Shown piece after piece: positions 9,732-22,204 of a stretch of 64,000 nt of DNA; the stretch's first letter is position 1, and every line of letters begins with the position of its first letter. The notes below the pieces were generated by a model, which saw only the letters and a program-made list of their open reading frames with translations, ran no database searches and had not been told where the DNA came from. Location: the NCBI GenBank assembly GCA_021299385.1, contig JAJTGZ010000003.1:1-64000 (forward strand). The letters are read 5' to 3'. A program made the position numbers and the translations under genes. This DNA is from Phycisphaeraceae bacterium. GTDB taxonomy: Bacteria > Planctomycetota > Phycisphaerae > Phycisphaerales > UBA1924.

Positions 9732-10169
9732 ATGTGCATGCGTGGTAAGTGCATTTTGATTGTCGAAGACGAGGAGGCAACGGCCTTCATGCCCGCCTCG
9801 CGGCTGCGGGACCATAGTTACACAGTGGAAACGGCCGGGGATGGACGCGAGGCACTAAGCACGGCGTTGCGTGCGATTCCGGACCTTGTGATCACGGACT
9901 TTCAGCTGCCGAGTATGAACGGGCTGGAGCTGGCGGCCGCGCTGCGGGCGGAGGGGGCGACGGCGGGCGTGCCGATCATCATGCTGACGGGGCGTGGGCA
10001 CAAGGTGTCAACCGAGGTGCTGGGTGCGACGAACATCCGCCAGATGATGAGCAAGCCGTTCTCGGCCAAGGAGATCGTGGCGAGTGTTTCGTTGATCCTA
10101 ACGGGGAGCAAAGGCACGGCTGAGCGTGGGGCCGCACGACCAAACGGGCAACCGAACATCGCGGCGTGA
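9732..10169 (+). CDS. Single-domain response regulator (CheY-like receiver)
   Basis: CILIVEDEEAT...DLVITDFQLPSMNGLEL...PIIMLTGRG...MSKPFS. Confidence 0.9.
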   Translation: MCMRGKCILIVEDEEATAFMPASRLRDHSYTVETAGDGREALSTALRAIPDLVITDFQLPSMNGLELAAALRAEGATAGVPIIMLTGRGHKVSTEVLGATNIRQMMSKPFSAKEIVASVSLILTGSKGTAERGAARPNGQPNIAA

Positions 10170-10184
10170 AACGCATGCTGCAGG

Positions 10185-11634
10185 ATGAACATGCGAGAAG
10201 AACCGCCGAACATGCTGGACGCATCGACCCTGGTTGGTCCCGGGCATTCGCCGCTGGCAGAGGTTGCGCGCAGGCTGGCCGCGTTGCGGTGCGCGACTGT
10301 CGGCAAGGGTGGTGAAGAGGTCGGACGTGGTGGGTTCAGGCTGACCGACGGGCGGGGTGAGGGTGTGTACCTGACGCCGGCCGGGGGTGTGCAGGCGGAT
10401 GTTCTCTTGGTGGTCGCGCGGCAGATGCTCAGTGAAGAGGCGGAACTGGCCAGGCACAAGAGGCTGGCGAAGGGGCTGGGATATAAACTAATGCAGGCGA
10501 GTGAGCAGACGCTGGCGGTCTTCAGCGTCATCCGTCTGGGCACGACCGGCGGGAACGTGGCCCAGAACATGCAGGCGATCTGGGAGCAGGCGCACGGGGC
10601 GTTGCCCTTCGGGTGGCTCGGGATCGCTTTCAACAACACCGGCGCGACGATCGAGGCGTTGCGCGGGAGCGTGATGCTTGCGGGGAAAACTGCCAGCGGG
10701 GCCGACCTGAGCGGGCAGGTGCGTGCGTTGATCGAGGGGTGCCAAGGCTCAACACGAACGGTGATCTTTGAGCCGGGGGTCGCACCCGCTGGCAACAACG
10801 ACCAACGCGCAGATTGTGTGGGAGCCGATTACTCACAGCGGCCTTGCATTAGGGTGTCTAGTAGCCGGGGAGAGGTACATGATTGATAATGAACCAGACG
10901 TTGCCAGCTCGGAACTGCTGCTGCTGGGTGCGTTGGGGGACTTTTTAGGGACGTTCCACGAGAACGCCGCACGCTTTGCCGAGCAGCGGTCGATGAGCCT
11001 TGGGACGCTGGCGGCGCTCTCGGCGGCGATCGACGCGAAGGACCCGTACACGCACGGGCACAGCGAGCGTGTGGCGATGGTTGCGCAGTTGATCGCCCAG
11101 AAGATGGGCATGAGCGAGGCGGAGGCCGAGCGCGTCCGGATCGCCGGGCTTGTGCACGACGTGGGCAAGATCGGCGTGCCGGAGAACATCCTGTGCAAGG
11201 CCGGCCGGCTGAGCGACGACGAGTTGAAGCAGATCAAGCAGCACCCGGAGATCGGGTACCGGATTCTTGCAGATATCCCCGCGTTGCAGGACGTGCTGCC
11301 CGGGGTGTTGCACCACCACGAGCAGTTCAACGGCATGGGGTACCCGCACGCGCTGGCCGGGGAATCGATCCCGTTGATTGCGCGGATCATCGGGCTGGCG
11401 GACACGTTTGATGCGATGAGTTCCAGCCGGGCGTATCGGCAGGCGCTGCCGATGGAGAAGGTGCTCGCGGAGATCAAGCAGTGCGCGGGCACGCAACTGG
11501 ACCCGGCGGTGGTCGAGGCGTTTATGACGATTGATCTTTCAGGGTACCACGCGTTGCTGCCGGGGCAGGAGCAGTCGGTGGAGACCGCCAGCAAGAACGG
11601 TCCTGCAACAACGGATGCAAGGGCCGCAGCGTAA
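10185..11634 (+). pseudogene. HD-GYP domain protein with N-terminal sensory domain, split by an apparent frameshift near 10775-10800
   Basis: ORF 10185-10886 (frame 0) continues as ORF 10768-11634 (frame 1): VIFEPG / SHPLATTTNAQIVWEPITHSGLALGCLVAGER; HD-GYP motifs HDVGKIG and HHEQFNGMGYP intact. Confidence 0.75.
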
Positions 11635-11699
11635 AGCCGCGTTGAGGGGTTGGCTGACGGGCTGCGCGAAAGGACGACCGGATCGATCAAGCAAGGGAC

Positions 11700-12140
11700 T
11701 GAAGAATGGACTGGGCGAGCACACGCCGTAGACTGCTGGGGATCGACGCCGGCCTCGCGTAAGGCATGACGGCCGTGGTCGCCCCGGCCGTCGTGCTGCC
11801 AATCCTGCGCGACAGGGCGAACGCGCACTCGCTGGTTTTTCGGCATACCAAGGCCCTTAGCCGGGGGATAAGGCCAGCCAGGTCGAGCGCGGGCTGCGGG
11901 CCTCGCTGACCGAGAGCACCGATCACCTCTCACAAGCGCGTGGGCAACGTCCGTCGAGATCAAAGCGTCCCGGCAGGCGGAGGTCTCCGCCTGGCTCAGG
12001 TTCGTCGCCGACATGCACCGCAAGCACCCCGATACCGCGATTATCGGCTTCCGCCTGACAGACTCCGCGGCGGACAAAACACGCACCCCAGGCCCGGGCG
12101 AAAACAAGGCCGGGGCAGTGCGCACCGTGTTATAGCGCAA
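11700..12140 (+). pseudogene. Degenerate coding-like region (possible PilM/PilN-like remnants)
   Basis: Short protein-like stretches in different frames separated by stops: RRLLGIDAGLA*, GDKASQVERGLRASLTESTDHLSQAR, WATSVEIKASRQAEVSAWLRFVADMHRKHPDTAIIGFRLTDSAAD. Confidence 0.3.
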
Positions 12141-12320
12141 CCTTCCAACCTAGCCAGCACTCTTGGGTCGTGATGCTCAGACAGTAACCAACGCAACGGA
12201 TGTGTAAACCGATAACTACTCAGAAGTTACACGCACACACTCACGGAGGTGGGCATGACTGCCGATGCACTCCGGCAATATCGCTTCGGCATCAATCACA
12301 CGCCCTCATGGAGATCAGAC

Positions 12321-12806
12321 ATGGTTCGTGCCCTTCCTTATCGTCGATCAGGTTTCTCACTCATCGAACTGGTCATCGTTGTCGTGATCATCGGCATCTT
12401 GGCCGCCGTGGTTATCCCGCGCATGAGCCGCGGTGCCTCGGCGGCGGCTGAGTCGTCGCTCGCGGCGAACCTGGTCACCCTCCGCGGCGGCCTCGAGCTC
12501 TTCTACACCGAGCACGGCAACACCTACCCCGAACTGTCCAAAATAAACGAAGCTCTCTCCCAGTTCAGCAACGAGACGGGCGACAAGTTCAACCCAACCA
12601 AGAGCGTCAGCGACGGAATCGTCTACGGCCCCTACGTCCGCACCATGCCCGCACTCCCCGTCGGCGCAAACAAGGGTAAAACGGCCTTTGTTGCTTCCCT
12701 CGGCAATGACGGCGGTTGGGTCTACAGCGCCACCAACGGCACCATCACCGCCAACTGCGCCGACAACGAGGTCGATGGTCGCGGCGTCAGGTTCAACACT
12801 TATTGA
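12321..12806 (+). CDS. Type II secretion/type IV pilin-like major pseudopilin
   Basis: Prepilin motif RSGFSLIELVIVVVIIGILAAVVIPRMS; ATG at 12321 (alternative 12249). Confidence 0.88.
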   Translation: MVRALPYRRSGFSLIELVIVVVIIGILAAVVIPRMSRGASAAAESSLAANLVTLRGGLELFYTEHGNTYPELSKINEALSQFSNETGDKFNPTKSVSDGIVYGPYVRTMPALPVGANKGKTAFVASLGNDGGWVYSATNGTITANCADNEVDGRGVRFNTY

Positions 12807-12846
12807 TTGCCAGACGCTCACCGCGTCAGCACACACAAGAGCAAGC

Positions 12847-12869
12847 AAGGGGGCACTACGCCCCCTTTT
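12847..12869 (+). terminator. Rho-independent terminator candidate after pilin gene
   Basis: AAGGGGGC-ACTAC-GCCCCCTTTT. Confidence 0.7.
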
Positions 12870-12885
12870 CACATGGCCCCACGCT

Positions 12886-14718
12886 CTACCTCGCCGCACG
12901 CAGGTCCACCAGCACCCCGGCCGCGTGCACACCACCATAACTATCAATCTTGGGCTCGATGACCGCATCGACCTTCATCCCCCGGGCCAACTTGCCGGCC
13001 TGCTCCCCCCACCGCCACGCCGTCGCTGAGACCCGCCGAACGCCATCGCCAAGGCTCAACTCCAGGTGCGGGCCGCTCGCGCCGAACCGCCTCGGCTCAC
13101 TGGCCAGCGTTACCCCCCGCAGCAGCAGTTTGATCGCCGGGTTCCCACGCCCGAACGGCTCCAGGCTCAGCAGCCGGCGCACCGCCGGCACCGTCAGCTC
13201 GCTCGGCGAGCACTCGGCGTCGATCCGCAGCGCGTGCGTCAGGCGGTCGGCCTCGATGTGCGCGTTGGCGTGCGCCGTAAAAGCCTCGACAAACGCCGGG
13301 ATGCTCTCCTTGTGCAAGGCCACACCCGCGGCCATGTCGTGCCCGCCGAACCGCTTGAGGTGCACCGCGCACGCCTCCAGCCCCGCGTGCAGGTTGTACC
13401 CCTCGATACTCCGGCACGACCCGTGCGCCTCGCCCGTCTCGGCGTCGATCTGCATCAAGATCGTCGGGCGGCAGAAACGCTCGACCAGACGCGAGCAGCA
13501 GATGCCCACCACACCCGCGTGCCAACGCACGTCCGCCAGCACAATCGCCCGGCGGTCGCTGCCGGTCATCCCCTGCTGCCCGGCCAGCTCGCACGCCTGC
13601 TGCACAATCTCCGACTCAACGCCCCGGCGCTCCCGGTTGGCCGATTCGAGCTGCTCGGCGATCTCGGCGCACCGCGGGCCGTCGTCGCTGGTGAACAGTT
13701 CAATCGCGTGCTTGGCGTGGTCCATCCGCCCGCAGGCGTTCAGCCGGGGGGCCAGGCGGAAGCCCACGTCATACTCGCCAACCTTCTCGCCGGACAACCC
13801 GCAGGCATCTACTAACGCCCGCACGCCGATAAACGGCGAGTGCTTCAGCCGGGCCAGCCCGTGCTTGGTCAGCACGCGGTTCTCGCCGACGAGCGGCACG
13901 ATATCCGCGATCGCCCCCAACGCCGCCAGCGCCAGCAGTTCAACAAGCAGCGTCCGCATCGCCGGCACAGCCCGGCCGTCTGCGCCATCCGCGCTCGCCA
14001 GTCGCCACGCCAGCTTATACGCCACCCCCGCGCCCGAGAGTTCCCCGAATGGATACGCCGAGTCGGGCCGACGCGGGTGTACCACGGCATACGCATCGGG
14101 CAGGTCCGCCATGCTCGCTGGTGGGTTGTGGTGGTCGGTGATGATCAGGTCAACCCCGCACCGGCGGGCGACCAACGCCGGCCCGACAGCCGTGATCCCA
14201 CAATCGACACTGACGATGACCTTGGCCCCATGCCCGGCAAGCAGCTCGATCGCCTTGCCGTTGAGCCCATACCCCTCCTCCAACCTGTGCGGCACATACG
14301 TGCGCACGTCCGCACCCGGCAGGATCGCCTTGAGCGTCCGGTAGAGGATCGCCGTACTGGTGATGCCGTCGACGTCATAGTCGCCGTAGATGACTATTTG
14401 CTCATGGTCGCGCAGGGCGCGCAAAAGGCGTTCGGTCGCCTTGTCAATATCCGGCATCAGAGCCGGGTCGATCAGCCCGGTGAGCTTCGGCTCTAAAAAC
14501 GCCTCCGCCGCGGCTGGCTCACCTAACCCCCGCGCCGCCAGCACCCGCGAAACCACCCCCCCACTCAACCCCGCCGACCCCGCCACCCCCTCGCGGATGA
14601 ACCACCGCCTGGTCATCCCCCGGCCAGCAGGCACCATCCTCCCCCCCGCCTCCACGCCAGACTCTAGAACCTCCGTGTTCACGCCCCGAGCGTATGGCCG
14701 TGTCAGAACCCAAGGCAC
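12886..14718 (-). CDS. recJ: Single-stranded-DNA-specific exonuclease RecJ
   Basis: IVIYGDYDVDGITSTAIL; DLIITDHHNPP; DHH/DHHA1 organisation (FGGHDMAAGVAL). True start may be internal. Confidence 0.93.
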   Translation of the reverse strand: MPWVLTRPYARGVNTEVLESGVEAGGRMVPAGRGMTRRWFIREGVAGSAGLSGGVVSRVLAARGLGEPAAAEAFLEPKLTGLIDPALMPDIDKATERLLRALRDHEQIVIYGDYDVDGITSTAILYRTLKAILPGADVRTYVPHRLEEGYGLNGKAIELLAGHGAKVIVSVDCGITAVGPALVARRCGVDLIITDHHNPPASMADLPDAYAVVHPRRPDSAYPFGELSGAGVAYKLAWRLASADGADGRAVPAMRTLLVELLALAALGAIADIVPLVGENRVLTKHGLARLKHSPFIGVRALVDACGLSGEKVGEYDVGFRLAPRLNACGRMDHAKHAIELFTSDDGPRCAEIAEQLESANRERRGVESEIVQQACELAGQQGMTGSDRRAIVLADVRWHAGVVGICCSRLVERFCRPTILMQIDAETGEAHGSCRSIEGYNLHAGLEACAVHLKRFGGHDMAAGVALHKESIPAFVEAFTAHANAHIEADRLTHALRIDAECSPSELTVPAVRRLLSLEPFGRGNPAIKLLLRGVTLASEPRRFGASGPHLELSLGDGVRRVSATAWRWGEQAGKLARGMKVDAVIEPKIDSYGGVHAAGVLVDLRAAR

Positions 14719-14807
14719 CCAAATCGACCCCTAGCAGCCCGCCCGGGTGGATTCCTCTCAACTTTCAGTTATAGTTGAAAACTCACGTCAAGCCCCCACA
14801 GCACATC

Positions 14808-16298
<1,491 letters not shown>

Positions 16299-16304
16299 CC
16301 TCAT

Positions 16305-16340
16305 AACCCCTCCCCCGAGGGGAGGGGCAGGGGTGGGGTT
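16305..16340 (+). repeat. 36-bp palindromic intergenic repeat (family A)
   Basis: Exact copy AACCCCTCCCCCGAGGGGAGGGGCAGGGGTGGGGTT. Confidence 0.9.
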
Positions 16341-16376
16341 CGATCTACCCAACCTCGCCCGCAATCGCCACAGCCC

Positions 16377-18614
16377 TCACGCCCCGCCCATCTTCTTGGT
16401 GCGTTTCTTGCGTTTCTTATTCGCCCGCACGCCGGGCATCCCGGCTTTGCGTTCGCCACTCTGGCCCCCGTCATCACCCCCTCCGTCGATCTCACTGCGG
16501 CGTACTTTGTCCCCGGCCCCCTTGCCCGCCGCGGCACCTTGACCTTTCTTCAGTTTTGCCACCTGATCGCGCAAACGCGCGGCCTTCTCAAACTCCATCC
16601 CAGCCGCCGCTTCGAGCATCTCACCTTCGAGCGTCTGGATCAACTCACCGAGTGCAAACTCAGGCTCTGAGAGCCTCGCGGCTTGGCGTGCCGTGCGCCC
16701 GGCCTTGAGTTCCAGTTCGATCCCCTGGCGGATGCCCTTGATGATCGTCTGCGGCGTGATCCCGTGCGCGGTGTTGTACGCCTCCTGCTTGGCACGCCGA
16801 CGGCTGGTCTCGCCGATCGCCACGTCCATTGAGGGTGTCATCTTATCAGCATACATGATCACATGGGCGTTGACGTTGCGTGCCGCACGCCCGATCTGCT
16901 GGATCAACGACCGCCCCGAGCGCAAAAACCCTTCTTTATCCGCATCAAGGATGCACACCAGCGAGACCTCCGGCAAGTCCAGCCCCTCGCGCAGCAGGTT
17001 GACGCCCACGAGCACGTCAAAGTCCCCCTTGCGCAGGTCGGTGAGGATCTCCAGCCGTTCGAGCGTTTCGATCTCGCTGTGCAGGTAGCGCACGCGCAGG
17101 CCCTGCTCGTGGATGTAGACCGTCAGGTCCTCGCAGAGCCGCTTGGTCAGGGCCGTAACCAGCACGCGGTCGCCCGCGGCGACGCGGGCCTTGACGCGCT
17201 CGAGCAAATCGGGCACCTGCCCGCGTGCCGGGCGCACCTCGATGGTCGGGTCCAGCAGCCCCGTCGGCCTGATCACCTGCTCGGCCACCACGCCCCCGAC
17301 GCGCTGGAGTTCATAGTCCGCCGGCGTCGCCGAGACAAACAGCACCTGCGGCACGACCTGCTCAAACTCCTCAAACTTCAGCGGCCGATTGTCCAGCGCA
17401 CTCGGCAGCCGAAAGCCGTGGTCGACGAGCACCTGCTTACGCATCTGGTCCCCGTTGAACATCGCCCGCACCTGCGGCAGCGTTACGTGGCTCTCGTCGA
17501 TGATCAGCAGCCAATCGCGCTCGGGCCGCTTGGTCAAGCGGTAGAGGTGCCGGTCGGCGTGGACAGATTCGCCCGCCCGGCCGGCTGGCTCATCGCCAGC
17601 CAGCGGCTCTGGGGCATAGTCAAAGTAATCCATCAGCGTCCACGGCTTGGCGCCGGCGGGCCGGCCATCCATGTGCCGGGAGTAGTTCTCGATCCCCTGG
17701 CAGAAGCCGACCTCCTCGATCATCTCCATGTCGTAGCGTGTGCGCCCCAGCAGGCGCTGGGCCTCGAGCAGTTTGCCCTCGTGCCGGAGTTGCATCACCC
17801 GGGTGTCGAGTTCCTCCCGGATCGCTTGCAGCGCCGCGCTAAGGCGTTCCTCGGGCATGACGTAGTGCTTGGCCGGGAAGACGAAGACTTTTTCTTCGCT
17901 GGCCAGTTCCTCCCCGCTGACGGGGTTGATCAGGCGGATGTGCTCGACCTCATCGCCGAACATCTCCACGCGCACGGCATATCCCTCGTACGCCGGGAAG
18001 ATGTCGATCACCTCGCCCCGCACGCGGAACATCCCGCGTGTGAACTCCATCTCCGAGCGTTTGTACTGCATCGCGTCTAAGGCCAGCATCAGCCGTCGGC
18101 GGTCGACGCTCATCCCGCGCGTCAGCGTGAGCACCTTGGCCCCGTACGCCTCCGGCGAGCCGAGGCCGAAGATGCACGAAACGCTGGCAACGACGATCGT
18201 GTCGCGCCGGCTGAGGATGTTGCTCGTCGCGGCCAGGCGCAGTTTGTCCAGGTCGTCGTTGCGCGAGGCGTCCTTCTCGATATAGATATCCCGCGCGGGG
18301 ATGTACGCCTCGGGCTGGTAATAGTCGTAGTAACTGACAAAGTAACTCACCGCGTTGTGCGGGAAGAGTTCCTTCATCTCCTCGTACAACTGGGCGGCCA
18401 GGGTCTTGTTGTGGCTCAGGACCAGCGTCGGCTTGCCCGTCTGAGCAATCACGTTGGCCATCGTAAAGGTCTTGCCCGTACCGGTTGCCCCCAGCAGGCA
18501 CGAGTATTTCTCCCCCGCGTTGACCCGCTCAACGAGCTGCGCGATCGCCCCCGGCTGGTCCCCTGTAGGGGTAAACGGGGCGACGATCTCAAACTTGCGC
18601 TGGGTGGGGAGCAC
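16377..18614 (-). CDS. uvrB: UvrABC system protein B
   Basis: [55 protein letters not shown]-terminal UVR motif; GTG start 18614 likely. Confidence 0.96.
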   Translation of the reverse strand: MLPTQRKFEIVAPFTPTGDQPGAIAQLVERVNAGEKYSCLLGATGTGKTFTMANVIAQTGKPTLVLSHNKTLAAQLYEEMKELFPHNAVSYFVSYYDYYQPEAYIPARDIYIEKDASRNDDLDKLRLAATSNILSRRDTIVVASVSCIFGLGSPEAYGAKVLTLTRGMSVDRRRLMLALDAMQYKRSEMEFTRGMFRVRGEVIDIFPAYEGYAVRVEMFGDEVEHIRLINPVSGEELASEEKVFVFPAKHYVMPEERLSAALQAIREELDTRVMQLRHEGKLLEAQRLLGRTRYDMEMIEEVGFCQGIENYSRHMDGRPAGAKPWTLMDYFDYAPEPLAGDEPAGRAGESVHADRHLYRLTKRPERDWLLIIDESHVTLPQVRAMFNGDQMRKQVLVDHGFRLPSALDNRPLKFEEFEQVVPQVLFVSATPADYELQRVGGVVAEQVIRPTGLLDPTIEVRPARGQVPDLLERVKARVAAGDRVLVTALTKRLCEDLTVYIHEQGLRVRYLHSEIETLERLEILTDLRKGDFDVLVGVNLLREGLDLPEVSLVCILDADKEGFLRSGRSLIQQIGRAARNVNAHVIMYADKMTPSMDVAIGETSRRRAKQEAYNTAHGITPQTIIKGIRQGIELELKAGRTARQAARLSEPEFALGELIQTLEGEMLEAAAGMEFEKAARLRDQVAKLKKGQGAAAGKGAGDKVRRSEIDGGGDDGGQSGERKAGMPGVRANKKRKKRTKKMGGA

Positions 18615-18722
18615 GCAAAAGGGTAGATGCCGGGGGAGGGCGGTGTGGTTTTCGCCACAGGCTGGCTCAACTTGCCCCCCGCCCTGTCCGATATCCACAA
18701 GGCCACTCTTTGGAGCCAGCCC

Positions 18723-19109
18723 ATGAGCCACGTTTCAGAACGCCGACGCTTCCCACGCTTTGCCGTCGAGCCGATGTACACGCCCATCGCTGCACGCCTG
18801 CTCGAGAGCGAGCGGTTCGCCCACGAGGGGCACGCCTATGACATCAGCGAGGGTGGGTGCCGGTTTGAGCTCGACCGCCCGATCGCCCCCGGCACGCAGA
18901 TCGCCATGCAGGTAGCGCTGCCGACGATGAACAACGACATCGGGCCAGGGCGTGCCGTGTTTGTCATGGCGACGGTCGTGTGGCTCGAAGACGAGGACCA
19001 GCCCGGCCCGTACAAAATGGCAGCGGTCTTCAACAACTTCTGCCGGGCCGGCGACCGCGAACGCCTCCTCGGCGAGTTCCGCAAGGGCATCTACCGCCAA
19101 GCCGCCTAA
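18723..19109 (+). CDS. PilZ-domain protein
   Basis: [11 protein letters not shown] ... [17 protein letters not shown]: PilZ RxxxR and (D/N)xSxxG motifs. Confidence 0.8.
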   Translation: MSHVSERRRFPRFAVEPMYTPIAARLLESERFAHEGHAYDISEGGCRFELDRPIAPGTQIAMQVALPTMNNDIGPGRAVFVMATVVWLEDEDQPGPYKMAAVFNNFCRAGDRERLLGEFRKGIYRQAA

Positions 19110-19200
19110 ACGCACCCTTGCCATATTCGACCATTTTGCCATTTGACAATTTGGCTATTTGTCATTTGGTATTCCCCCCCGCCCCCCCTTTACTACCGGC

Positions 19201-20421
19201 ATGTTCGTCGATCAAGCAGTCATCACCGTTAAGGCCGGCGACGGGGGAGCGGGCCACACCGCCTTCCGCCGTCAGAAGTATGAACCCAAAGGTGGCCCCA
19301 GCGGCGGCGACGGTGGGCGCGGCGGCGACGTCCTCCTCCGCGCCGACACGGGCCTGAACACCCTCCTGGACTTCCAGGGCAGGCCCATCTGGGAGGCCCA
19401 GCCCGGCGAGCCAGGCAGCAAGAAACAACAGCACGGCTCCGACGGCCAGCACCTGGTCGTGCGCGTCCCCCCCGGCACCATCGTCATCGACCACGAGACA
19501 GGCACCCAACTGGCCGACATCGGGCCCGACGGCGAGTTCGTCGTCGCACGAGGTGGCTATGGCGGCTTCGGCAACGAGCACTACAAAAGCAGCACCAACC
19601 AGACACCCACCTACGCGCACCCTGGCCAAAAAGGTGAGGCACGCGTCATCCGCCTGGAACTCAAACTCCTGGCCGATGTCGGGCTACTAGGCCTGCCCAA
19701 TGCAGGCAAGAGCACACTCCTGGCCGCGCTGACCAAGGCCCAGCCCAAGATCGGTGCGTACCCCTTCACGACCCTTAGCCCCCAGCTCGGCGTCGGCGAG
19801 CTTGACCCCTCGCGCAGGCTCGTCATCGCCGATATCCCCGGGCTGATCGAGGGTGCCAGCCAGGGCAAGGGCCTCGGGCATGACTTCCTCAGACACATCG
19901 AGCGCACCAAGGTGCTCGTGCACCTTCTGGATGTTTCGCCCATCGACGGCAGCGACCCGGCCAAGAACTACCGCACGATCCGCAAGGAACTCCGCAGGTA
20001 CAGCCGGGTGCTTGCCGAGCGTGAGGAGGTCATCTGCCTCAACAAGATGGACCTGCTGACCAGCGACCCCGAGCGTGCCGAGGCCGTGGCCAAACTGCGC
20101 AAGGCACTCAAACTGCAGCCCCGCGTCAAGGTGCTTGCACTGTCGGGCGCAACGCATCAGGGCACGCGCTCGCTGCTGGAGGAACTCTGGCGCGTCGTCA
20201 AGAAGAAGGTCCAAGCCTGGGCCGCCGAGAAGCCCCAACCTGCCCCGTCCATAGGCCCCCTCAGCGACGCGATCGGCTTTGATGCCCCCGCCCCCACGAA
20301 GGCCAAGCCCAAGCCGAAACCCAAGATCAATGCCAAACCCAAAGCCGCCCGCAAGGCCCCGGCCAAGAAGCCCGCACGCCGTGCAAGCACCACCGGCAAG
20401 GCCAAGGCCCGCGCACGCTGA
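19201..20421 (+). CDS. obg: GTPase Obg/CgtA
   Basis: MFVDQAVITVKAGDGGAGHTAFRRQKYEPKGGPSGGDGGRGGDV; GLPNAGKSTLLAALT; DIPGLIEGA. Confidence 0.96.
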   Translation: MFVDQAVITVKAGDGGAGHTAFRRQKYEPKGGPSGGDGGRGGDVLLRADTGLNTLLDFQGRPIWEAQPGEPGSKKQQHGSDGQHLVVRVPPGTIVIDHETGTQLADIGPDGEFVVARGGYGGFGNEHYKSSTNQTPTYAHPGQKGEARVIRLELKLLADVGLLGLPNAGKSTLLAALTKAQPKIGAYPFTTLSPQLGVGELDPSRRLVIADIPGLIEGASQGKGLGHDFLRHIERTKVLVHLLDVSPIDGSDPAKNYRTIRKELRRYSRVLAEREEVICLNKMDLLTSDPERAEAVAKLRKALKLQPRVKVLALSGATHQGTRSLLEELWRVVKKKVQAWAAEKPQPAPSIGPLSDAIGFDAPAPTKAKPKPKPKINAKPKAARKAPAKKPARRASTTGKAKARAR

Positions 20422-20432
20422 CGCCGGGCTGG

Positions 20433-21341
20433 CTACTTCCCCTTGGGCTTGCGCATGCCCGGGCCTTCATCTTGGGCCCGCATCTTCTCGGTAAGTATCT
20501 GCCGTTGCTCGGCGTTCAGGTCGCGCCAGATCGTTGCGAATATCCGTCGGCGTTCGCGCGGGCTGACCCCTGGGTCCCCTTCAAGCAGCGCCTCCTGCAC
20601 AAGCGTGCGCAGCTTTCCTTCCTGCTCACCAGTTAGGGACAACTCCTTGATCAACGCATCAAACTCCGCCCCCCCTTGCGTTACCGTCCGCCTGTAGCTG
20701 TTGGCCAGCTCGACGCCGATCGCCTTGAGCATCACCCGCGCGATGGCACCCTCGTCGGCACCCATCGCCCCCATCCCGCCCTCGCCCTTGGACGCGGGGC
20801 GTTCTTCGTCCACCGCCGCGGCGAAGTACTCATCGACGATACCCCGCAACTTCTTGGCGTTCTCCGGCGTGAGCACCTTGGCAAGTTGGTCGGCCAGCGG
20901 CCCCGGCGTGCGCACGGCCGAGGCCTTGTCCCACAACGCCGACAGGCCCCTAAACGCCTCCGCCTTGCGCCCCGACTGTGAGGCGTTGTAGATCGCCAGG
21001 ATTTCCTTGGTGTTCGCCCGCACCAGGTCGTCAAAGGCACGCGCACGCCGGGCGATGACCCCCTGCGCCGCGTCGCGCTCGGCGTCGCTGAGCGTCAACT
21101 TCCCCAGCGCGGCCTCGGCCGGGCTGACCTCCAGCTTCACCAGCCGGCCCGATGAGTCGCGCTCGACGATCGTCCCCAGCCCCACGCTCGGCATCACCTT
21201 GGGCCCGCCCAGTTCCGTCCCGTCGCCCGGCCCCGCCGGTGCCGAGCCGCCCGGCTGCGCCAGCACGCCCGAGGCAAGCCCGCACGCCAGCACAACAGCC
21301 GCACACCAGCACACACGCCCGCGCTCTCGGATTGCTCTCAT
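20433..21341 (-). CDS. Secreted protein of unknown function
   Basis: N-terminal signal peptide (VCWCAAVVLACGLASGVLAQ); helical body. Confidence 0.65.
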   Translation of the reverse strand: MRAIRERGRVCWCAAVVLACGLASGVLAQPGGSAPAGPGDGTELGGPKVMPSVGLGTIVERDSSGRLVKLEVSPAEAALGKLTLSDAERDAAQGVIARRARAFDDLVRANTKEILAIYNASQSGRKAEAFRGLSALWDKASAVRTPGPLADQLAKVLTPENAKKLRGIVDEYFAAAVDEERPASKGEGGMGAMGADEGAIARVMLKAIGVELANSYRRTVTQGGAEFDALIKELSLTGEQEGKLRTLVQEALLEGDPGVSPRERRRIFATIWRDLNAEQRQILTEKMRAQDEGPGMRKPKGK

Positions 21342-21466
21342 GTGTTTCCCTTTGCTTGCAACATGCAGTTGAACCGCACAACGCCGCTTATCCTATCGTC
21401 AAACGCCACAAGCCACTGCGTATTTCAAGCCCAGCGCAACTGCATCACCCCATATTGAAGCCATTT

Positions 21467-22048
21467 ATGCCCACCGACCATCTTGCAAACCTCGGCAGCG
21501 CCAACCCATCCCACGCCGAGCTGGCCAGGCTCATCGCCCAGGCCTGCGTCCTGCACGGCACATTTACGCTCCGCTCCGGACGCGTGAGCAACTACTACAT
21601 CGACAAATACCTCTTCTCCACACGCCCCGAGGTCCTCAAACCCCTGGGGCAACTCTTCGCCCAGCGCATCATCGAACTCGGCAAGGCCGCCGGTGTGCCG
21701 GTCATCCGCCTGGCCGGGGCCGAGTTGGGTGGAATACCGCTCGTTACCGTCGCCAGCCTCGCCACCGGGCTGCCGAGCATCTTTGTCCGCAACGCCAAGA
21801 AGGACTACGGCACCTCCAAACAACTCGAAGGGGCACTCAACCCGGGCGACGCGGTCGTCTTTGTCGAGGACGTTGCCACCACCGGCGGGCAGGCCATCGA
21901 GGCCGTCGCTGTGCTGCGGCAAGGGGGTGCGAACGTGCTGGGTGTGATCGCCACCATCGACCGCCAGGAGGGTGCACGGGAGAGTATCGAGAACGCCGGG
22001 CTTCGCTTCGTCGCACTCTTTACCAAGGCCGACCTGGGCGTGCAGTAG
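21467..22048 (+). CDS. pyrE: Orotate phosphoribosyltransferase
   Basis: TLRSGRVSNYYIDKY; DAVVFVEDVATTGGQAIEAV (PRPP motif). Confidence 0.93.
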   Translation: MPTDHLANLGSANPSHAELARLIAQACVLHGTFTLRSGRVSNYYIDKYLFSTRPEVLKPLGQLFAQRIIELGKAAGVPVIRLAGAELGGIPLVTVASLATGLPSIFVRNAKKDYGTSKQLEGALNPGDAVVFVEDVATTGGQAIEAVAVLRQGGANVLGVIATIDRQEGARESIENAGLRFVALFTKADLGVQ

Positions 22049-22204
22049 CCCCACGCTCGTAACCATCCACCAGAACAATCTGGCGGAAATGGGCAGGGGT
22101 TCACACGCACCAATACCACGCCAAGACCAGACGCCCGGCTCGGAAATCCGGGTTGCCCAGATCGGCTCGGAAAGACGATCTACCCAGAACCCCCAGACCA
22201 AAGA

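Noticed and set aside
10833-12140. 435-aa minus-strand ORF opposite HD-GYP gene
   Set aside because: Antisense of a domain with intact HD-GYP motifs; low-complexity composition
12950-14344. 464-aa plus-strand ORF opposite recJ
   Set aside because: Ser/Pro/Arg-rich shadow of the conserved RecJ frame
16863-18080. 405-aa plus-strand ORF opposite uvrB
   Set aside because: Shadow ORF; UvrB motifs are unambiguous on the other strand
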